A stretch of DNA of 64,000 bases from Nephrocerus scutellatus (GCA_947095585.1 OX352763.1:39668010-39732009); one strand, 5' to 3'; positions 12,061-23,131 are shown, counted from the stretch's first letter. Notes: generated from the letters alone by a model not told the origin. Numbers and translations: made by a program.

Positions 12061-13548
12061 TCATTCACAACAACGGTGCATGCATATCCAACCTAAAGTG
12101 AAATACGATAAATTGAAATTCCTGCTGTGCGCGCGACGATAATCCAGCCAGAATCTGGCCTGGTTGTGGTAGCTTCTGATGAGATTCTGCTCCTCAACGA
12201 GAGCTTTTGTGGTTTTTGTTGTTTGGCAAAAGACAAAAGGCCAAGACCCCGCCGCAAGACATTCGAACTGAAACGAAGACACTGACGGCGTAAAGAATGA
12301 ACTCGCATTATATGGAAGCGCAAAGACAAAAGACGGGGATCCACCATTCGATGCACGATTCCAGTCGAATGAAATTCAATAACCGACGAAAGAATTGTGA
12401 AGATGTGTATAGTCAGTCGGTCGGTCGGTCGGTAGATCGCCTTGGTGGATGGATGTGCGACGCTTTTTGTTTAAAAGGCGCCTGTGTCGCGTCTTCTTCT
12501 CAGCGCAACGACGCGCAACCCACGCAAACCTGGAGACGTTGACGATGGATTAACTAAAAACTTTTGCTGAATATTGGTAAGCGGAACAGACGTCAGACAC
12601 AGCGGTATACAAATTCTGATAAAGGGCGCAAAACAAAAACAAAACGAAAAAAAAACCCCGTCATTGTGTTTTGTTTCCCGCGAGGGTCATCAGCTGCTGC
12701 AGCAGCAGCTTCTGATTCTCTGATTCTCTGGTCTGTTCTCAAGAATCCACAACGAATCGCGCATAAGGAGGAGATCGTATCACTTTGCACTTTTCGTTAC
12801 GCTACATTCTCATTCTCATTGAATTGGTTCCGTCCGTACTTTTGTCGTTGTGGTGTGTCGTGTATCGTAGTCGCCGTGTGGTGTGACTAAACAGGAACAA
12901 TAGGGCAACTCAATAGGGTGTTGCTTCGTCGCCTGGTACACAGAACGAACAGACGAATACTGATGATGACGACGATGACGAGGGCCAGCCAGTATTATGC
13001 ACAAGGGGGAGAAATCCCTTTTTAGAGAGAAATCAAGAAATCTCTGAATAATTTAATATATGAGGAGTACCCGGGTATATCCTTGACAAAAGACCCTTCT
13101 TGTTATTTATGCGCGCATTAGGTATGACTGTGAATAGGGGAGTTCCAGGTTGCGTTTGCAAGCAACCGACCAACAAAAAAACGAACGAACGCAGTCGCGT
13201 GTTACCAATTCAGTAAATAATGACGACGACGACGACGTCGGTCGCCTTGGTTGTTCCATCACATAACTCCTATATTCCCATCGAGCGACCATCACCAATC
13301 ATCATCCGTCGTCCCAGGGGATATCTGCACAAATTACTGCATTAAATACTCAATCTCCAATGCAGACAACGACGACCGACAACATTCGACGGACGGACGG
13401 TCGGGGTTCAGGGTCCAGGTCTACGTTCAAGTTCTGGTTTAGGTCGGTCGTCCTTATTATTTATTTCCCCCTTACTTGGTGTGTAATTTTATGCCATTTT
13501 CATTAGGTTTTGTGCTACTCGTCGTCGCCCCTTCAGTGTTTTGTATTC
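12061..13548. other. Unique-looking, less AT-rich DNA with short tandem tracts
   Basis: The block has a TCGG tract at 12414-12433, a CAGCAG run near 12693-12710 and a GAC tract near 13220-13240. An acceptor-like TTCTTCTCAG ending at 12503 and a GTAAGC donor at 12577 bracket a 73-base interval, but every frame there is closed. At best it would be a noncoding exon. No protein is recognised. Confidence 0.4.
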
Positions 13549-13592
<44 letters not shown>

Positions 13593-13603
13593 GCTGTTGT
13601 TTT
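13549..13603. repeat. TTG/CAA trinucleotide microsatellite
   Basis: About seventeen TTG units, with one TTGCTG interruption near the 3' end. Read on the minus strand it gives a glutamine run within an open frame (13489-13725), but there are no splice sites or flanking domains. A poly-Q protein is not supported. Confidence 0.95.
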
Positions 13604-14457
13604 ATTTGCTTCGTGTCTTTATCACGTTTTATTATTTGAGCGAAACGTGTAATGTGTTTAATAATATTGCCGCGAGGGCGAGGGTTCGTTCCGCTATCAA
13701 TGCATTCATCCAGCCATCCATCCATCCATGCATCCAGCTATCCAGTAAAATCGACGAGCGGAGTGGATTCAATTTCAATTGTTGGTTTTTTTTGTACTTT
13801 TGTGACAAGAGCGCAAATTAGTACTACACGAACAAGAACTGTTTTTAGGCTAAAAGGGTGCGAAAACCACAGAACACATTTTATGTGTACACACATCAAC
13901 ATACACACACTAACAGACTAACTAACACTACCATGCATCATTAGGTTTAGTTTCACTCTAATTTTGTTTCGGAGGCTTAGGCTTATTTGTCGTCAGAAAT
14001 TATATCGGGGATTACAATTAACTTGAGCTGGGGATGGTATTTTTGGTTTCCGTTTGCCGACATAAGAGAGAGTGTAAAAAAAAGAGAGGAATTTAAACGG
14101 CTCAGGAGTAATATTGTGAATGAAATGTGACAGTTGACATTTGTCACAGTTAATTTGAGCTAAGTGTTCATGAAAGAAAAAAGAGAGTTTAACGGGGAGG
14201 GGGGACAAATGGGAATGCAAGAGTTCCTGGTCCTACTTAGAATTTAGACGTACATCAATGTTAGTCAGTTTGTTTTAAGGGCCCAGCCCATTGAATCCGT
14301 GGTGTTGAAGTTGCTGTACGTAACACAAAGAGTTAACCCACCAATGAATACGTTGTCGTCGTACAGTAAAACGAAAACAAATGCCATAATAAGCTTCAAA
14401 CTGCTCTGAAAGAGAACTGGCAAAGCATTGCAGAGAGAAAAGTCCCAACATTTACTT
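13604..14457. other. Unassigned noncoding DNA
   Basis: No gene is recognised. A short ATCC tract (CATCCATCCATCCATGCATC) lies near 13712-13736. Short open frames appear unstructured. Confidence 0.45.
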
Positions 14458-14785
14458 TTGGGACGTATAACCCACTTAAATGGGACATAAGTCCCAAATC
14501 GAATTATGTCCCGATCGGTTGGGACATAAGTCCATACAATTTTTGTCGCAGATGGGACATAAGTCCTAAATTTTCGGAAATTACAAAAAATTTGTGGGAC
14601 TTTCATTACATTACATAAAATGGCTCTTTATAAAAACAATGTTAGGTAGGACATAAGTCCCAACATATTTTTTGGGGAGTGGGACATAAGTCCCTTATTC
14701 GATTTGACTTCTTTTGGAACTTATGTCCCGGCCCCGGGGACAGTGGGACATAAGTCCCAATTTTTTCTTTTGGGACTTATGTCCC
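14458..14785. repeat. Cluster of near-palindromic GGGACATAAGTCCC motifs
   Basis: GGGACATAAGTCC(C) occurs at 14482, 14521, 14554, 14648 (first base A), 14681 and 14745. Its reverse complement GGGACTTATGTCCC occurs at 14772, and variants at 14502 and 14716. Partial forms lie at about 14458 and 14596. Spacing is irregular, about 27-90 bp, and the intervening sequence is not conserved, so this is a motif cluster rather than a simple tandem array. Translated in one minus frame it yields a recurrent Thr-Tyr-Val-Pro, an artefact of the motif. Confidence 0.9.
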
Positions 14786-14879
14786 TGCGCCGAGAAAAGT
14801 ACATATGGCTTTGTACAATACACATATTCCACTACGAACAAAGATTATTAACACTAAACCTTGTCCGTGGAATTCACAA

Positions 14880-15330
14880 GAGATTACTAGTGCCAGATCC
14901 ATGAGGGCCTGGCGTTTCGTGCCTTCAATGAGGATCAGTCTGACGGTGGATGGCAGACCTTTTGCAGATTTTGTAACCTAGTGACCTCCCTTATCAGGAG
15001 ATTTAAGAGAAACTTTGGTTCATCTTATTTCACGGTTTACCAACAACTCAGGTCTCTCTGGCGGAAGGTTAGAGACATTGGTATCTGAAAGGGCTCCGAT
15101 TTTGATCCCTGTAAGCTTTGCCCGGACACTATTACTGCATATTATGCTTCGTTTCAACAATCCCTAAGCCCTGGCACTAGTCATGTTAACTCTGTTTTTA
15201 TCTTAGACTAAATAAATAAATGTTTCATGTTTCCCTTGAAGAATTATTTCATAAAGTTTCTACTATTAACTCCAATGCTGTTGGACCTGCTAGGGTGCCA
15301 TCCATAATTTGTCCATCTGGTGTCCATCTT
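14880..15330 (+). mobile_element. Jockey-like LINE relic, endonuclease-RT linker
   Basis: Translation in shifting frames shows the linker and early reverse-transcriptase region of a Jockey-type non-LTR element: the stretch around WQTFCRFCNLV, then KLCPDTITAYYASFQQSLS, then SLEELFHKVSTINSNAVGP, which corresponds to the segment leading into a K.S.GPDGIP box. Stops and frameshifts interrupt it and the catalytic part of RT is missing. It is a dead fragment on the plus strand. The assignment rests on recognition of the family pattern only. Confidence 0.5.
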
Positions 15331-16690
15331 GTTAACAGATCGTCAAAACAGAATCAGCAGCAGAATCAGAATAAGAACGACGCAAACCTCAAGTTTGCAA
15401 AAAGCAGACGATTGCTATATATGTTTGCTCCGAGGCTTACCGGTTAGATAGCTTGGTGGAAGGACGAAGAAGTCTCGCATTAGAATCTTATTGACTTTTT
15501 TCAGGTTTGTGCAGTTGCACAGGAGCCACTATACCAGTATATAAAACACGTATTTCTTATACAAAGGGGTTTTCAATTGAGACGCCCCATTTTTCCAACA
15601 GGGTTCCCCGATCATTCAACCCATTTGGGACACAAACTTGAAGCGCTGTTTATTAAAAATCCAATAAATATTTGTCTGTTTATTTTGGCATTCATCACAC
15701 CTTGTTAAAATTTTTCAAATGTGTTTGGTATTCCTCAAAGTTATTTTCAAAAATCTATGTTTTCCAGAATTTTTGTACAGAAACCGGCTGGGAATTTGGG
15801 AATTTTTGAGTTTCCAGCACAGCTAGTAATGAAGGAACAATGAGGTTGTTTAGTGACGTCAAGAAATATGCAAGTATACTGACACACAGCGGTTCGTTCA
15901 TTCAAGCCAACGAACTTGTTGCTGATCTAGCAGTTGACCTGGAATCAGTTCGTTGGTTTGGGGTATCGAACTGTATTGAAGATTCAGCACTTTAGCACAT
16001 TTTAATTTCTATTTAGGACAACGAACTGCATTTACGACGCAGCATATTTATTATTATATTCTTTATTATTGTTTACGTTTAGTTTATTATTCATTACTGA
16101 AAGTTGCCTACGATATGTATTTTTTGTATTGTATGTAATAAGCTACAAATACAATAAAATTGTGATTGTTTATTACACCACGGAAGAAGACAGTTCTTTT
16201 CATTTTAAGAATTATCCACTTCGAGTGTAACAAGTTCAAGTGCTTGTTATACAACCAATCTTTATCAAGTTTATGTGCTTGATAATAACGAAACATCCTT
16301 AAAGAACAATTGCAAGCAAACGAGTCTGTAACAAAGGTTATATACTCAATTTACTATTAGCTAAGCATTCCATTTACATATCGTCGGTTGAATATGAAAA
16401 CTTCACTCCAAAATTTCAAATTTGACAGCGGCAACGAAAGTTTCTTAGTAAACGTAGCGAGTTTTCTATCAGTTTTGCTTCATTCCTACCCTAGGAGTTC
16501 TGCAGTTTTGCTTACTATAAGCAGGTGTTACGGGGTTTGTTCTTTAGTCTTCTGTCGGAGTTACTGGGTATTTCAGGATATTGAGTACAAGATATAAAAA
16601 AGTGATTTTTAGCTGATTTGAATTTATCGAGGAGCTACAAGGTTTCCTATAACGGTTTCCCATAAAGTTGTTTCAAGATATGAAGCCTCA
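15331..16690. other. Unassigned AT-rich noncoding DNA
   Basis: No recognisable gene or repeat protein. A TTTTTTCAG|GTTTGT junction near 15500 on the plus strand has a good pyrimidine tract but a poor donor. Confidence 0.4.
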
Positions 16691-17085
16691 AAATTTCAAT
16701 TTCTGTCTGAGTTTGTTTTTGGAATGATGAGCTTAGGGTAGGGTAATTTTTGGTATTTTCCGTTTTTAAACAACCCTAGTATAGCTAAAAACTGTATTTT
16801 CATGATCAGACAAGCGATATCAAGTAAAATATTTATCCAGAAAATACCAAGGAACATTAATTTAACACTAAGAAGAGGCATTTGACGTGCATTCGTTGTT
16901 CTCAACAATTTAAAGACAACAGGCCTTAGTATCCACCCTTGAGGAACACCATTTTAAACGGAAAGAAAAGTTGTAGGCTCAAGTCTAAGTTTGTTAAATT
17001 AATATCTTTTGTATGTAGATGATATGAACATATCCGGTCCGAGAATTCACTGTTGGGGAACACCATTTTAAACGGAAAGATGTTC
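16691..17085 (-). mobile_element. LINE reverse-transcriptase relic with duplicated GVPQG box
   Basis: On the minus strand, NGVPQG followed by WILRPVVF begins near 16965, and a second NGVPQ with ILGPDMF begins about 104 bases away near 17068. Both resemble the reverse-transcriptase motif before the catalytic box of Jockey/CR1-type LINEs. The flanking GGAACACCATTTTAAACGG word is the same in both, so a small part was duplicated. A related copy lies at 20480-20650. No intact frame remains. Confidence 0.45.
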
Positions 17086-17219
17086 TATTCAAAGCTTTTT
17101 TTGAAATGACATTCACTGTTTAGTTAAAGATTAAGATAACTTTTATGAAATCGCAGAAAACTGAAATTGCAAACACCCTCGTGCTACAAATAATGCACTA
17201 CTCACTCAATTCAACTTAC

Positions 17220-17447
17220 CTTGCTTACTGCTGGTGACGACGATGACGATGGCGGCGTTAGCTGCTGCTGTTGCTGGTGGTGTTGCGTCGTTGGACTGAC
17301 CAATTTCTTGGGGCTTTGGGGTCCCGCGGTAGCAGTATCCTGCGGATTACCGCCGGATGGCTCTACACGTACTATGATCGCTATGTTGGTGGCTTTGAGT
17401 AGTGTCCCGACTGTTTTCGAATCGGAATTCGAAAACAGTTTATGGGT
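17220..17447 (-). CDS. Probable internal coding exon of an unidentified host gene
   Basis: On the minus strand a 228-base open interval (76 codons) starts directly after a TAG acceptor. The acceptor is preceded by a pyrimidine-rich run from about 17489 down to 17468. The exon ends in AAG, followed by a canonical donor GTAAGT (17219-17214). Both ends are phase 0, and the acceptor TAG would itself be an in-frame stop, which fits a splice boundary there. Translation starts THKLFSNSDSKTVGTLLKAT, continues with a hydrophobic NIAIIVRVEP stretch, then turns low in complexity: a Pro/Ser/Thr-rich part, HHQQQQQ and a serine run, as in linkers of many fly regulatory proteins. There is no ATG in frame, so neighbouring exons are needed. 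I do not recognise the protein. The 5' part lies over a palindrome (17411-17438), which is unusual for an exon. A chance open frame remains possible. Confidence 0.5.
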
Positions 17448-17457
17448 CTAGGACACT
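17401..17457. repeat. Two-tier inverted repeat at the exon edge
   Basis: The inner arms CTGTTTTCGAAT (17411-17422) and ATTCGAAAACAG (17427-17438) are perfectly complementary around four bases. The outer arms AGTGTCC (17401-17407) and GGACACT (17451-17457) are also perfect. The structure overlaps the proposed acceptor and the first codons of the exon on the minus strand. Confidence 0.85.
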
Positions 17458-19374
17458 GGTCTCAAACGGAGAAAAATGAAAATAAAAAGAAGAAGCGAAC
17501 TGGAACAACAACAAACGTTTGCTGTTGAATGTTATCCTTCGTGGACGCTGCTGCTGGTTTGTATTCCAATTTGGTTATTTTTCTCGAGCGCATTAGATGC
17601 GCATTTGTTATTGTAATTCGTAATCCACAATAATTGTTATCGACGATAATGAACGATGAACACTGCAATGGGAATATTCAAAAGGAGCACTTAGTTTCGA
17701 TTCGACAAACGCGATTCTCCCGATTGTTTTGCTTGGCCACTCTTCGGGACGGAACGACGGAGCGTTGACCAGACACGTTGCGTTATTTTGCATGAATGCT
17801 GCAAAGAGCAGCATTTGTCTGCCGCTGTCACATCGACCGACACATGATATCACATACGCAGTCATACGAAATTCCAATGCTTTTAGCCAAAAAAAAACGA
17901 AGAAATTAACCCCAAAGGCAAAAAACACACTGCAGACGAAACCTGAACATAAAGAACAAAAACCAAAAAGGAAGACCAATCTAACGCGCTCCGATGGTCA
18001 TGCAGAATTCGCTACGCTCGAATCCACCAACAAGAAATCGCCGATGTGTCCAGGGCAGCGGCAAAAAGTTCCCAGCCTGAGCGAAGTATATGCTGCTGCG
18101 CTGGACCATCATCATCGAACGGAGTCGGAGTTGGTTTAACATCCCATCCCATGACATCACATCACATCACGTCCAGGAAACCAGGAAAGACAACAAGGCA
18201 AAAACAAAACAGCACATCCGAAAACACTCCAAACTTTTTTCTTTCTTTGCACAGGCACGGCACAGTCGAGGAATAATAACCAAAAGCATCAGACAATCAG
18301 ACTCTACGGATCCCTGTGTCGTCCGATGATACGATGCGAGACTGGCGGCGCTGCGAACGGACCGGCGGAAAGTTGTGCGCTATTGTCTTTCCATTAAGTT
18401 TGTCCGATGGTTCAGCAATCGGTTGGTGTACGTACGTTGGAGTTTTTTTTTGCTTTAGTTTTGTCGTTCGTTTTTTACGGCTCTATGTGGGGGAGTCGGA
18501 TGACGACGCCATTTCATTTCGCATCTCCACCAGCGTGTGGAAGCTACAAACATACGTGCATAGATCGCACGTAGTAATTCCAAAAGCGAGATTACATTTT
18601 TTCAGTCAGCTAAATGCAATTGCATTGGTCAATAAGAGACTAAAAGCAACGCGAAGTCGTCCATCCACTTGAGAGGGACGGATGGACGCAGGGAAGAATG
18701 GACGGACGGATGGACGAACAGACAGGGACATCGGAAAAAAATTGGATGCAGAGGAGTGGATGTGAATGAAGCGCAGGCTGCCGAATAAACCACCTTTTCA
18801 GTATATTCCCATTCGGGAATTAATCCGATAAAACGGATTTTTTCGTTCAGTTCACGAGGTATTTTCTTTTTGTTGCTGGCATTTATCCAGAGTTTTAGGT
18901 TTTTTTTTTTTTGGTTAGTCGGTGCAGTACCGTATCGCTGTCTGCGTATATTGATTATTCCAAGTGCGCGTACACACACAGACACCGCACAGGACCAGAG
19001 AACAACACTACTCCTATGTCACATTGGAATGCCAAATTTATGAACAGCACAAAGCAATTGGAATTTTTTTTCGGTAGTTTCTGTTGTCTGTTTGTTGCAC
19101 TTTTTCCAATTTTTCCAATTTGATTTGAAAAGCAGTCAAAGGAGAGGAGGAGAAAAAACCACGCACCGGACCAGCTCCTCGCATTGAATGATTTTTTTTA
19201 TTTTAGTATGACTCGACTTTAAAAGTGGTAAACTTTAAAATAAGCATCCGAAATTTTTTAAATTCTTGCCAATTTTAACCGGAGGAGTTCCAAAAAATGT
19301 CAGGTGAGTTAATTTTGATTGCTTGCAAGATGAATGCAGGTTATAACACTAAGGAGATAAACAGTTTACCAAAA
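17458..19374. other. Unique-looking noncoding DNA flanking the exon
   Basis: This is upstream of the minus-strand exon. It carries a CATCACATCAC tract near 18152-18170, a GGAC/GGATGGAC tract at about 18672-18715 and a poly-T run near 18900. Open frames of 118-136 codons (17608-17979 minus, 17729-18139 plus, 18316-18672 plus) overlap one another on both strands and show no domains, so none is called. Confidence 0.4.
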
Positions 19375-19935
19375 ATTTGAATTTTATTTTATTCTGAACT
19401 TTTTGGTCCCAATTTTTAGCTTCATTTTATTCATAACTTGTTATTCCAAATTCGAAACTTAATTTTATTCGAATTTTTTTGTCCCAAATCGAAACTTAAT
19501 TTTATTCGGAACTTTTTGGTACCAATTTGAAACTTAATTTTAATCTGATCTTTTTGGTGCCAATTTGAAGCATCCTTTTATTCGGAACTTGTTAATCTCA
19601 ATTCTAAACTTAATTGTATTCGAAATTTTTGATCCCAATTCGAAGCTGGATTTTATTCGGAACTTTTTTGTCCCCATTTGAAAATAAATTTTATTTGAAA
19701 TCGAAACCTATTTTTATTCAGAACTTGTTAAGACCAAATTCGAAACTTATTTTTATTCGAAATTTTTTGGTCCCAAATCTATATTTAATTTTGTACCTAA
19801 CTCTTTGCTCTTAATTCGAAGAATCATTTTATTCGGAACTTGTAAGTTTCAACTCGAAACTTAATTTTACTCGAAATTTTTTGGTCCCAAATATAAACTT
19901 AATTGTATTCGGAACTTTTTGGTCTCAATTCGCTG
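19375..19935. repeat. Degenerate ~38-bp tandem array
   Basis: Variants of CGAAACTTAATTTTATTCGG followed by AACTTTTTGGTCCCAATT repeat about fourteen times. Successive AAACTTAAT words are 37-39 bp apart (for example 19455, 19492, 19530). Units differ by many substitutions and short indels, so the array is old or evolving fast. Confidence 0.85.
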
Positions 19936-20479
19936 TTTGCGTCATTCAGGAATAAAAATGTGTGTGCCACTGAGTTGTTAAGACTGCAAATTTGCAAATT
20001 TGGAACTGTAATTCATAATGGTACATGAAAATTGTTCAAGGTTGGCATTGTTTGAGGATATTCCTTTAGAAATCTTTTAATGATAAATTCAAAATTATAA
20101 GTTACAAGGATGATAGATATTAAGAGGACGGACATTTTGGGACCTTCAAAAGAAAAACCGGTATTTAAGGTAAACAAAAATTATGGAATGATAACATTAT
20201 CATTCAGGATTTTTTTTGGCAAGCAAAAGCATTTAGTGGTACAATTTTTAAAAAGTGTCACACGTTCTCTAACATATTTATGGTCCTATATTCACAAAAA
20301 GTGCAAAACGTTTCTCTGTCAAATGTTTTGGTGCAGTTATTAAAAAAGTTCCAAACGATTTATTTTCTGACATAACTAAGCATATTGGTTGAAATATTTT
20401 TATCCTAAGAAAACTTATTTCACATGAAGAAAAGTATTCGACTAAATTTGACATGTATTCAACAATGAAAACACATCAG
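19936..20479. other. Unassigned AT-rich noncoding DNA
   Basis: No recognisable feature. The short frame at 20110-20343 shows no domain. Confidence 0.4.
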
Positions 20480-20650
20480 GCTTTGTATCCACCCTTGAGG
20501 AACACCAGCAACAACGGAAGGAAAGTTGTAGTCTCAATGCTAAGTATTTTAAAGTAATATCTGTATGATGATACGAATATATCAGTACCACGTGTCCACC
20601 CTTGATGAACATCATTTAAAAGGAAAAATAAAAAGCTATCCTAAGCATTA
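20480..20650 (-). mobile_element. Second copy of the GVPQG-bearing LINE relic
   Basis: The word TATCCACCCTTGAGGAACACC (minus-strand GVPQGW) at about 20489 and its variant at about 20590 repeat the arrangement seen at 16920-17085: two boxes about 100 bp apart with a GATGATACGAATATATC-like spacer. The two loci therefore hold copies of one already-duplicated fragment. Confidence 0.45.
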
Positions 20651-20769
20651 TTTTAAAATTGAGGCACTCTCGAGTTAAAGAACTCTTGTGCTCAAATGTT
20701 AATCGGTAAAATCATAAAAAAATTAAATTACAACACCCCCTGCAATTTGTAAAGGCTTTATCATCAATG

Positions 20770-20945
20770 ACATAACATAAGTTTCGGCGCTTTAAACGAT
20801 CAAGAGCTTCAGTTCTTGCGTTAATTGGATCTTGTAAGGGTGTAGGCCAAGTTCATTACGCAAGATTCGCCACAATGTGGACTGAGAGATTCCAAATTGA
20901 CTACCAGGCTCACAGGCTCGCTTGTCAAACGCTTGAATATTTTAC
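20770..20945 (-). mobile_element. mariner-like transposase N-terminal relic
   Basis: On the minus strand QFGISQSTLWRILRNELGLH and then PYKIQLTQELK match the helix-turn-helix and following linker of mariner-like transposases, where a WRIL.K.L.LHPYK pattern is typical. A one-base deletion after this breaks the frame, which otherwise continues with an RLKRRN-like segment. The catalytic DDE/D part is not present nearby. A related element sits at 33430-34507. Confidence 0.7.
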
Positions 20946-21152
20946 GTTCAGAGATTAACTTGACGACCTCCGAATAAAAAAGTCGCAGCTATAAGGCAAG
21001 CAACTGCGAGCTCTGCAATTTTTATCTCAGAACAAGGCCAATAACATTTTCGTTAATCACACTGAACACGCTAGCTGCGGAAAAAATCATCCGCTGAAAT
21101 ATTTGCTCACAGCAAACAGACATAACATTTGGAGAAAATAACATTTTTTTAC

Positions 21153-21266
21153 AGCGCTTTCGATTTAAAGGTTTGGTCCATTTCGACAGCATTCTCGACG
21201 AAAACCAGAGAACGATGTAGAACTGTGTCACCAAACCTTCACTGCACCCAGCAAATCGAAAGCGCT
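21153..21266. repeat. Inverted repeat with 14-bp perfect arms
   Basis: AGCGCTTTCGATTT (21153-21166) is answered by AAATCGAAAGCGCT (21253-21266) across 86 bases. The flanking phrase CACCCAGCAAAT recurs loosely near 21564 (TACCCAGCAAAT), suggesting a small dispersed element. No target duplication was found. Confidence 0.6.
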
Positions 21267-22077
21267 ATTAGATTTATTTTACCATTTATGTCTGTTTCCA
21301 ATTGCACAAACCGTACCCGAAACCATTCACACGGGTAAGCTGTCAAAGTGACAGTTTTCGTGGTGAACGTTGCGCAAATGGAACGCGAAACCGAAACCAA
21401 GCTGAGTAAACGAAACCTTACCCATCGACTGCCGACGGATAGCAAAGTTACAATGCTGGTTACAAAACTTTGCAAATATAACACAAAATCAAACCATACC
21501 CCGGATACAGTTTGCAAATGAAACGTCAAACTTAAATACAACGAGATAGAGAAATCTGACCTATACCCAGCAAATGGAAAGAGACATTATAAAGTTTCTT
21601 TCGAACATATAAAGCAAATTAAGTTACTTTTGAAACAAATATCGGTAAGCTACAAGGATATTTCGGTTTTATTAATTTTTTTTACAAAGCTTTAAAAACG
21701 AATTAATTAATAATTCAAGACTACTGTTTCGTTTGGAAAAGTTTCTTTACTTTTGGACATATTTCGAAAAATGTAATGTGACTTTCGTTTTTGGGTGTTA
21801 AACGATCAAAACAAGTGCACTGGGTCTTTTTGTTGTTGTTGTTGTAGCAGCTCCAAGTCTGTTTATCGTATTGCTGAGTTGACGATTCTTGGTCCAGTGT
21901 ATGAAACACTGGAGTCCTTTCGGTGCATAGAACCGATCGTCGTAGAAAGGTTTTTTTTTGTATTTGTGGTTGCTGTCACATATCAAAAGTCAAAATAATA
22001 ACACAATGAAAACGTGTTTTGTTTGTGTGTGTAAATAGAGGGGTATGCTCGACCAAAAAACCTCGAGTAGAAAATTT
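21267..22077. other. Unassigned noncoding DNA
   Basis: Contains a TTGTTGTTGTTG tract near 21830 and several short unplaced open frames on both strands. No gene is recognised. Confidence 0.4.
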
Positions 22078-22173
22078 TACCCCGGAACTACACTCAGTAC
22101 AATTTTTTAAATCAAACGAACAAAACGAGTGTAGTTTTGTGACATTCAGTGCAATATTTTTGCACTCGGGGTA
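22078..22173. repeat. Nested hairpin with TACCCCG ends
   Basis: Outer arms TACCCCG (22078-22084) and CGGGGTA (22167-22173) enclose inner arms ACTACACTC (22087-22095) and GAGTGTAGT (22127-22135). A further small hairpin, GTGCAATATTTTTGCAC, lies in the right half. It may be a very short MITE beginning with TA, but only one copy is visible here. Confidence 0.5.
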
Positions 22174-22892
22174 ACATAACACAGTCTTTCCCCAAGCAGA
22201 CATCTGTCAAAAAAAGGAAATTTCCGATTGGGTATGACTTAGTTGAAATAAATCCCTAAATTAATTTGTCAAATAAGGGCTCACACACAATGGAAAACTT
22301 AACACCTATTTTTTTTTTTCTAAAATCTCTGCGCCAGAGCGCGCTTGAGCGTAGATTTTTTCAAAATCGAACACGAAATGGTAAAATCTTTTGTTTACAT
22401 TTTTTGTTGCATGTGTTGTTGTTGTTGTTTTAGTATAAAGAGGGGTAAATCTCCAAAAATATACAGATTCGTTTTAGCTCTACGGTAGAGTCGTTTTGAA
22501 GGGGGAAACGAACAAGTTGACAGTCAAAAAACAAATATGGAGCAGAGTTTTACGAAAAAACGACATTAAAAACGTTGCTCGTTATGTTGGAAATCCATAC
22601 AATCTTGTAATTTTTAATTTTAATTTTTTTAAGTTTTCATTTTAAGATTTAGGGGTTTCTATTGTGAGAGCGCCCTAGTTAGAATTATGTTGACTATACT
22701 TTTTTATGTCGGAGTAATCGGAGAGATCATATAACTGTCAGAATTCTTTTGTGTTTTTTTCATTCTCCGAGAAAACTTTTTTCTCTGAAGCGTTTTTTTA
22801 CGCTCCTATAATTCTCGGATATGGTCTTTTCGCTCTGAAAAAATATACAGAACCTTTTTTGACAGATGTAGTTGTTCGCTATTTAAACATAT

Positions 22893-23131
22893 GCTATATT
22901 GCTTTCAACAAAATGAGTTAGGTATTTTTTGTAGTTAACGGCTGATTAAAGCAACAGCAAAAACTAACCAAATTTTGGTAAATTTTTTGTTTCATGTGTT
23001 TGCCAACTTATCCATATATAAATTTTTAAAAGTCGACTCTGGTGGTGAGAATTATAAATAAAAATTTAGTTAAATATTTCTTAACCATTTTTTTTTAATA
23101 ATTTTTATTTTTTTGTTGAAAGCAATATAGC
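22893..23131. repeat. Inverted repeat with 21-bp perfect arms
   Basis: The 21-base arm at 22893-22913 (GCTATATTGCTTTCAACAAAA) is exactly complementary to 23111-23131. Outward, a looser match continues (GTAGTTGTTCG on the left, a GTCGACTAC-like word on the right). The 197-base spacer is AT-rich with no coding frame. This fits a degenerate foldback or MITE. Confidence 0.65.

Noticed and set aside
12504..12576. 73-nt coding exon on the plus strand
   Set aside because: The acceptor and donor look reasonable, but all three frames contain stops.
13489..13725. Poly-glutamine protein on the minus strand
   Set aside because: The glutamine run is the TTG/CAA microsatellite. There are no flanking domains or splice sites.
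14458..14785. CRISPR-like or REP-like bacterial palindromes
   Set aside because: Spacing is irregular, the genome is eukaryotic, and no associated genes are present.
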